A stretch of DNA of 17,073 bases, taken from an uncultured Treponema sp. GTDB lineage: Bacteria > Spirochaetota > Spirochaetia > Treponematales > Treponemataceae. The notes under the pieces are model-generated. The model was not told the DNA's origin. It was given only the letters and a program-made list of their open reading frames with translations, and searched no databases. The number at the start of each line of letters is the position of its first letter. The stretch's first letter is position 1. The stretch lies in contig CAKULY010000034.1 of NCBI GenBank assembly GCA_934667505.1, forward strand, positions 1-17,073. The letters are read 5' to 3'. Of the stretch, positions 12,072 through 17,073 are shown one piece after another. The position numbers and the translations under genes are program-made.

Positions 12072-15000
12072 ATGAATACATTATCAACAAATTTAATTCA
12101 AAAAAAACTTCATCTTTGGTCTAAATTTTCAAATGCAGTTGCAGAATGTTCTAATCCTCAATCAACGTTTCCAAAAAATATTTGCGGAATACAAGGCTCG
12201 CTTCATTCATTTTTCTTAAAGGAATACTTTTATGCGAACTCTTCAAAATGGCTAAACGAACTTCAATACAGCATTTCAGGCTCATCTAATAAAAATCTTA
12301 GAAGCCCTATGCGTTTTACATCTTCTGCAACCGACATTCTTGTTATAATTCAAAGCGAAAGAGAAGCCGAAGAATTAAAAGTTGACTTAGCAACAATTTT
12401 TCCAGAAGCAGACGTTTCTGTGCTAGCTAATTGGGGAACTTTAAGTTACCGCCCAGTTTCAACAGGTTCTATCACATTTGGCAAACGCGCCGGCGTCTTG
12501 GCAAAAATGGCTATGAAAATCGAAAATCCCGCGCAAGCATTAAAAATGAAGCCTAAGATTTTTATTGCGCCTCAAAAAGTTGCTCAAACTCCGCTGCCAC
12601 CGCCAGATTATATAAGATTAAATATTTTTCAATTGCTAAAAAAGCAAACAATCGACACTGTAAAAATCGCAGAAAGATTAACAAAAATCGGCTATACAAG
12701 AGTTCCTAAAGTTACAGTTCAAGGGGAATTCAGCCTTAGAGGTGAAGTTCTCGATATTTTTCTGCCAGAAGAAGAACTTGCCACTAGAATTGTATTCGAT
12801 TTTGACCAAATAGAAAGCATTAAAAGTTTTAATCCAGAAACACAATCAACAGTTTCAAATTTGGATTCAGTTTTAATTTATCCTATGAAAGAAGTTATAT
12901 GGGATGAAGAATTAATTTCAGTGCTAGAAGAAAAATTTTCGCAGTATCAAAATAACGAAAATCCTAATTTAAAATTTAGTGAAGAAGCGCAAAAAGCTGC
13001 AAAAAAACTTATAAATGAACTAAAAGAAAATGGTCAAAGCGAAGGCGAAGAGCTATTTTACCCAATTCTTTGGAAAAAACAATTCTCTATAATCGACTAT
13101 TTTGATCAGAACACAGGAGTTTTTCTTTTTGACTTCAACAAGCTTGAAAACGCGCAGGAAAGTTCTAATCGAGAGCTTATGGGAATGTACAAAAAGGCTA
13201 GGGCAGATTTTCCTGTTTTTCCTCCAAACGAAGTTAGTTTTCAGTTCGATTTTATCTTAGAAAAAATATCAAGGTGTATAAAATTTAATACACTAAAGAC
13301 AGATTCTACCTCTTTAGAACCTCAAAACAGTGAAGAAGAATCGAATTTTCTTAATATAGATTCAGAGCCTGCTCAAAGTTATTTTGGAAATATAAACTAT
13401 TTAAAAGAAGAACTTGCAAAAATGCAAGAATCAGACTGGTCTGTTTACATATTTGCAGACAACGAAAATCAAGCTCTAAGAATAGACGAAATTCTAAAAG
13501 ACTATACTAGAGCAAAAAACAATCCTGTGATGATAGAAGGGCTATCAATTACAGAAGGCTTTGTAATTCCTGAACTAAAAATAAGAGTAATTCAAGAAAA
13601 CGAAATTTTCGGAAGAAGGAAATATATTCCAAAATCGTTGCACAGAGTAAAAAGCCAGGTTATTGATACATTTGTAGACTTAAATCCCGGAGATTACGTA
13701 GTTCATGTAAATTACGGAATCGGTCTTTTTAAGGGAATAGAAAGGGTTAGGGCGGCAGGAAACGAACGGGACTATATAAAACTCGAATACGCAGACGAAG
13801 AATTTATTTTTGTTCCAATTGAGCAAGTAAATCTTGTCCAGCGTTATATTGGAAATGAAGGAAATGCGCCTAGATTGGATAAACTAGGAAGCAAGCACTG
13901 GGAAAACCGAAAGAACAAAGTAAAAAAAGAAGTTGAAGATATTGCAAAAAAACTAATAGACCTTTACTCAAGGCGAAAAGCGGCTCGCGGTTTTCCTTTT
14001 GAAAAAGATACTGAATGGCAGACTACATTTGAGGCGGCTTTTCCGTATGAAGATACGCCAGATCAAATTACAGTCACAAAAGAAATAAAAGAGGATATGG
14101 AAAAACCTGTTCCCATGGACAGGCTTGTTTGCGGCGATGTTGGATATGGAAAAACAGAAATAGCCATGAGAGCCGCATTCAAAGCTGTCATGAACGGAAA
14201 ACAGGTTGCTTTTTTGGCTCCAACAACAATTCTTGCGGAGCAACACTTTGAAACTTGCACAGAAAGATTTAAAAATTTTCCAGTCAGAATAGCGCAGCTT
14301 TCAAGGTTTGTATCATCTTCTGAGCAAAAAAAGATTCTAGCAAAACTTGCGCAAGGCCAAGTGGATATACTTATTGGAACACACAGAATAATCCAAAAAG
14401 ATGTAATATTCAAAGACTTAGGATTAATTATAATTGACGAAGAGCAAAGATTTGGTGTAAAAGACAAGGAAAAACTTAAGGAAATAAAAAATAATATTGA
14501 CTGCCTTGCAATGTCAGCTACTCCTATTCCAAGAACACTGCACATGAGCCTTTTAAAAATTCGAGACATGAGCCTTTTAACAACGCCTCCTCAAATCAGA
14601 AAACCTATAGAAACTGTTATAGAAGCATACAGTGATGAAAAAGTTGCTGTGGCCATAAGAAAGGAAGTAGAAAGAGGCGGACAAGTTTTCTACCTGCACA
14701 ACAGAGTTGAATCTTTAAACGAAACAAGAATAAGGCTAGAACGGCTTCTTCCGGAGATGATGATAGAAACTGCGCATGGGCAAATGTCAAGCGAAGAGCT
14801 AGACGATATTTTTAGAAGATTTAAACTGGGCGGTTTCCATGTTCTTGTGGCGACAACAATAATAGAAAACGGAATTGATATTCCTAATGTAAATACAATT
14901 ATAATCGACAGAGCTGATATGTACGGAGTATCTCAGCTGTATCAGCTTCGAGGCAGAGTCGGAAGAAATGACAAAAAAGCCTATGCGTATCTAATGTATC

Positions 15001-15674
15001 CAGAGAACAAGTCTTTAAGTGAAGTCGCAATGAAGCGATTGCAAGTTATAAGCGATTTTACCGAACTTGGAAGCGGCTTTAAAATCGCTATGAAAGACAT
15101 GGAAATTCGTGGCGCAGGCAATCTTTTAGGAAAAGACCAATCAGGCAGCGTATATTCAGTAGGATTTGATATGTACGTCAGACTTTTAAACGAAGCTGTA
15201 AATAATCTCATGGAAACAGATTATAAAACCCAGACAGAACCATTAATCGAACTTGAATATACAGGTTTTATACCAGACACCTATGTAACAAATCCGCAGA
15301 CAAAAATGGAAATTTATAAAAAGATTGCAGCTATTCATACAACAGAAGAATTTGATTGCGTCTGCACAGAATTGCTAGACAGATTTGGTCCGATTCCAGA
15401 AGAAGTTTTAAGTCTTCTTTCGCTAGCTGAAATAAAAATCATTTGCAAAAAACTAAACATTCCATCCGTAAAAGAACATCAAGGAACGGTTTCTGTAGAG
15501 TTTGCAAAAGTTTCCGACATAAATGTAAACAAAGTGCTAAAGCTAATTACTGAATCCTGTGGAACCGTAAAACTAAATTCTGCAAAACCAAATATGATTA
15601 TGCTAAATCTAGGAAAAATCGGCTTAAAAGAAAAAAGTGAATTTATTCGCGAAAAATTAAGCAAGATTGTCTAA
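12072..15674 (+). CDS. mfd: transcription-repair coupling factor Mfd
   Basis: Mfd removes RNA polymerase stalled at DNA damage and brings in UvrA to start nucleotide-excision repair. The 1200-residue protein has all expected parts. The UvrB-homologous N-terminal region includes VQGEFSLRGEVLDIFLPEEE. The RNA-polymerase-interacting (CarD-like) domain starts near residue 537 (NPGDYVVHVNYGIGLFKGI). The superfamily-2 motor domains carry Walker A GDVGYGKTE (688-696), the DEEQ box (789-792), SATPIPRT, VATTIIENGIDIP (about 926-938) and QLRGRVGR (about 958-965). A C-terminal UvrA-surface-masking domain follows. The start has no clear ribosome-binding site, but no better start is near. It diverges from the exported-protein operon across 58 bases and is likely monocistronic. 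Confidence 0.97.
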   Translation: MNTLSTNLIQKKLHLWSKFSNAVAECSNPQSTFPKNICGIQGSLHSFFLKEYFYANSSKWLNELQYSISGSSNKNLRSPMRFTSSATDILVIIQSEREAEELKVDLATIFPEADVSVLANWGTLSYRPVSTGSITFGKRAGVLAKMAMKIENPAQALKMKPKIFIAPQKVAQTPLPPPDYIRLNIFQLLKKQTIDTVKIAERLTKIGYTRVPKVTVQGEFSLRGEVLDIFLPEEELATRIVFDFDQIESIKSFNPETQSTVSNLDSVLIYPMKEVIWDEELISVLEEKFSQYQNNENPNLKFSEEAQKAAKKLINELKENGQSEGEELFYPILWKKQFSIIDYFDQNTGVFLFDFNKLENAQESSNRELMGMYKKARADFPVFPPNEVSFQFDFILEKISRCIKFNTLKTDSTSLEPQNSEEESNFLNIDSEPAQSYFGNINYLKEELAKMQESDWSVYIFADNENQALRIDEILKDYTRAKNNPVMIEGLSITEGFVIPELKIRVIQENEIFGRRKYIPKSLHRVKSQVIDTFVDLNPGDYVVHVNYGIGLFKGIERVRAAGNERDYIKLEYADEEFIFVPIEQVNLVQRYIGNEGNAPRLDKLGSKHWENRKNKVKKEVEDIAKKLIDLYSRRKAARGFPFEKDTEWQTTFEAAFPYEDTPDQITVTKEIKEDMEKPVPMDRLVCGDVGYGKTEIAMRAAFKAVMNGKQVAFLAPTTILAEQHFETCTERFKNFPVRIAQLSRFVSSSEQKKILAKLAQGQVDILIGTHRIIQKDVIFKDLGLIIIDEEQRFGVKDKEKLKEIKNNIDCLAMSATPIPRTLHMSLLKIRDMSLLTTPPQIRKPIETVIEAYSDEKVAVAIRKEVERGGQVFYLHNRVESLNETRIRLERLLPEMMIETAHGQMSSEELDDIFRRFKLGGFHVLVATTIIENGIDIPNVNTIIIDRADMYGVSQLYQLRGRVGRNDKKAYAYLMYPENKSLSEVAMKRLQVISDFTELGSGFKIAMKDMEIRGAGNLLGKDQSGSVYSVGFDMYVRLLNEAVNNLMETDYKTQTEPLIELEYTGFIPDTYVTNPQTKMEIYKKIAAIHTTEEFDCVCTELLDRFGPIPEEVLSLLSLAEIKIICKKLNIPSVKEHQGTVSVEFAKVSDINVNKVLKLITESCGTVKLNSAKPNMIMLNLGKIGLKEKSEFIREKLSKIV

Positions 15675-15803
15675 GGTAAAAAGGTTGAAGTTGAAAAGTC
15701 GAGTTTTTTTGGGATTTTTAACGCTTCCTTGTTCTTTCTATAATGAATATTCTGTCTACCAAGAATAATACAAACTTTTCTTTTATCTTCTTCAACTCTC
15801 TTG

Positions 15804-15832
15804 TTGACCCCAAAGAATTGTATCATTATAAT
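15804..15832 (+). promoter_or_regulatory. predicted sigma70 promoter of the ankyrin-repeat gene
   Basis: TTGACC (15804-15809) and a perfect TATAAT (15827-15832) are 17 bases apart. Transcription should start at about 15839-15840, two or three bases before the ATG at 15842, so the mRNA would be almost leaderless. No ribosome-binding site precedes the ATG. Confidence 0.75.
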
Positions 15833-15841
15833 TAGAATTAT

Positions 15842-17073
15842 ATGCGTTCTACTAATCACAACCTTCTTTGTTTAACTCTTTTTTTTCTTATATTTTCCTT
15901 ATTGCAGCCTATTTTCGCGATTGGAAAAGCAGATTCATACGATGAGCTTATAAAATCGGGTTCTGTAGAAGATGTAAAAAAAGCTTTTAGAAATGACAAC
16001 GATATGCACAGAACACGAATCGGAGTTGATAAAGACACGATTTTAATGAAAGCCATAAAGTATGACCGTTCAGAATCATTTATAAAACTAATGATAAATT
16101 CTGGCGTGGATATAAAAGCGAAAAATAAACAAGGACAAACAGCTTTAATCTACACATGTAAGTATTCTACCGATGATAATATTCTAAAAATAATTCTAAA
16201 AAAATATGGTTCAAAAAAAGCCGTTCGAAAAGCAATCCTTCAAGCAGATGATTCAGGAATGAATGCGTTGGATTATTCTAAGCAAAACTCTTCACCTAAT
16301 ACATTAAACTACTTAAAGACAGTTCTTCCGGAAGAAGATTGGAATCCTTCTACAAAGCTAGAAACTATTCAGCAATCAGAAAAGCAAGAACAGAACGAAG
16401 ATTTGCAAAAAGATGAAATAAAAACTTCCGATTCTAATGAAATTGCAGAAGAAGAAACTCAAACCTTACAAAAAGAAAGCGAAAATTCTATAAAAGATGA
16501 TTTCGCGACAGCTCAGCCTCAGCAGCCAGACGAAAAAACTGCAGCATCAACGGAAAATGCTGGTGCTGCCGCAACTGAAGAATCTATTGGCACTACAGTT
16601 TCAGCTCAAATTCCACTTTCACAAAATGATGCTATAGCAGAAACTGCAAAAACAGATGAATCAGTAAAAACAAATTCAGAATCTTCTGATAAGAATAAAA
16701 AACAAGAAACTGAACAAGAGAAAAATAATATTCAAAACACAAAGAATTCAGCAAATTCTGAGCTAAAATCAACAAAAGTCGCTCCAAGTCCATCTTCAGT
16801 TACAAAATATGAACGAACTTATCTTTACGATTACGCTCCTAAAGAAGATGAAATAATTTCAGAACCGCAGACGAATGGCGAAGAGCTTATAAAAATAGAA
16901 AATCCTAATCAAAAAGATAAAAACGGAAAAACACCACTAATGACAGCCATAAAAAACGGAAACGATTGGGAAATTCGTTCGCTTTTAAAGTCAGGCGCAG
17001 ATGTAAATGCAAAAGACAACGAAGGCTGGTCCGCCCTGATGTACGCAATCAGATACCAAAACAATCTGGAATT
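15842..17073 (+). CDS. exported ankyrin-repeat protein (3' end beyond the window)
   Basis: An open frame of 410 codons runs without a stop to the right edge. The N-terminus is a signal peptide (hydrophobic LLCLTLFFLIFSLLQPIFA, cleavage near residue 26) without a lipobox cysteine. An ankyrin-like block follows (about residues 33-160), with the characteristic segments TILMKAIKYDRSE, MINSGVDIKAKNKQGQTAL and MNALDYSKQ. About 150 residues of Glu/Gln/Ser/Lys/Ala-rich low-complexity linker come next, and then a second ankyrin block with near-consensus repeats (DKNGKTPLMTAIKNGN, LLKSGADVNAKDNEGWSAL) that continues off the edge. Ankyrin repeats bind other proteins; export puts this one in the periplasm or outside the cell. 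It lies 167 bases after mfd and has its own promoter. Partner unknown. Confidence 0.88.
   Translation, partial: MRSTNHNLLCLTLFFLIFSLLQPIFAIGKADSYDELIKSGSVEDVKKAFRNDNDMHRTRIGVDKDTILMKAIKYDRSESFIKLMINSGVDIKAKNKQGQTALIYTCKYSTDDNILKIILKKYGSKKAVRKAILQADDSGMNALDYSKQNSSPNTLNYLKTVLPEEDWNPSTKLETIQQSEKQEQNEDLQKDEIKTSDSNEIAEEETQTLQKESENSIKDDFATAQPQQPDEKTAASTENAGAAATEESIGTTVSAQIPLSQNDAIAETAKTDESVKTNSESSDKNKKQETEQEKNNIQNTKNSANSELKSTKVAPSPSSVTKYERTYLYDYAPKEDEIISEPQTNGEELIKIENPNQKDKNGKTPLMTAIKNGNDWEIRSLLKSGADVNAKDNEGWSALMYAIRYQNNLE

Noticed and set aside
13968..14569. Long open frames on the minus strand inside mfd
   Set aside because: They lie antisense to highly conserved motor motifs, have no ribosome-binding sites and translate to low-complexity Ser/Phe/Ile-rich sequence; they are shadows of mfd.
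15671..16056. Two short minus-strand frames around the ankyrin gene promoter
   Set aside because: One covers the promoter and the other is antisense to the signal peptide and first repeats; neither has a ribosome-binding site.
1..17073. CRISPR array, insertion sequence or restriction-modification genes
   Set aside because: No regularly spaced repeats, no transposase with terminal repeats and no methyltransferase besides the rRNA enzyme RsmA were found by reading.

Overview
The window is AT-rich DNA that looks like the chromosome of a host-associated spirochaete, most likely a Treponema. That is an inference from codon and base use, from the character of the exported and hypothetical proteins, and from the gene set. 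No species can be named from the sequence alone. It holds two kinds of DNA: a phage-like accessory region on the left (about 1-4486) and a housekeeping region on the right (about 4560 to the end), with an isolated integrase gene set into the latter.

Accessory region (1-4486). Small plus-strand genes run in from the left edge: the end of an unknown gene, a tiny membrane protein and two small unknown proteins. A divergent pair follows. One member is a ribbon-helix-helix-like protein (minus strand). The other is a two-part protein that looks like a lambda Orf/NinB-type recombination mediator joined to an HNH nuclease domain (plus strand). Both lack a Shine-Dalgarno sequence and have promoter-like hexamers that put transcription starts on the start codons. 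To the right lie minus-strand genes: a helix-turn-helix protein, a holin-like membrane protein, and a tightly coupled five-gene block read from one near-consensus promoter at 4142-4170 (small HTH protein, 52-aa protein missed by length cut-offs, single-strand DNA-binding protein, 71-aa protein, 140-aa HTH protein). At 4465-4486 there is the 3' end of a tRNA gene without the rest of the tRNA. This is what the distal attachment site of an element integrated into a tRNA gene looks like, so I place the right end of the element there.

Housekeeping region. After a terminator hairpin and a leader with two inverted repeats comes a tightly spaced plus-strand cluster: rsmA (16S rRNA dimethyltransferase), yggS (PLP-binding protein), a conserved exported/membrane protein of unknown role, and two consecutive RluA-family pseudouridine synthases. 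Three of these four junctions overlap. The integrase gene (minus strand) meets the last synthase tail to tail with a 16-bp overlap. Its reading frame opens only after an A10 run, and the better ribosome-binding site lies upstream in the frame one base off. It is therefore a degraded gene, a homopolymer error, or a slippage-expressed gene.

Next, on the minus strand, a three-gene operon (exported protein with a TTG start, a receiver-like protein without a phosphorylatable aspartate, and a zinc-ribbon membrane protein) reads toward a tRNA-Leu(CAG) gene and a strong 20-bp hairpin terminator. Divergent from this operon is mfd, the full-length transcription-repair coupling factor. The window ends inside an exported ankyrin-repeat protein whose promoter again predicts an almost leaderless mRNA.

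The strongest items for follow-up are the Orf-HNH fusion with its divergent leaderless regulator, the tRNA-remnant attachment site, and the A10 frameshift in the orphan integrase. I did not see a CRISPR array or insertion sequence, and I cannot point to a convincing complete defence system.
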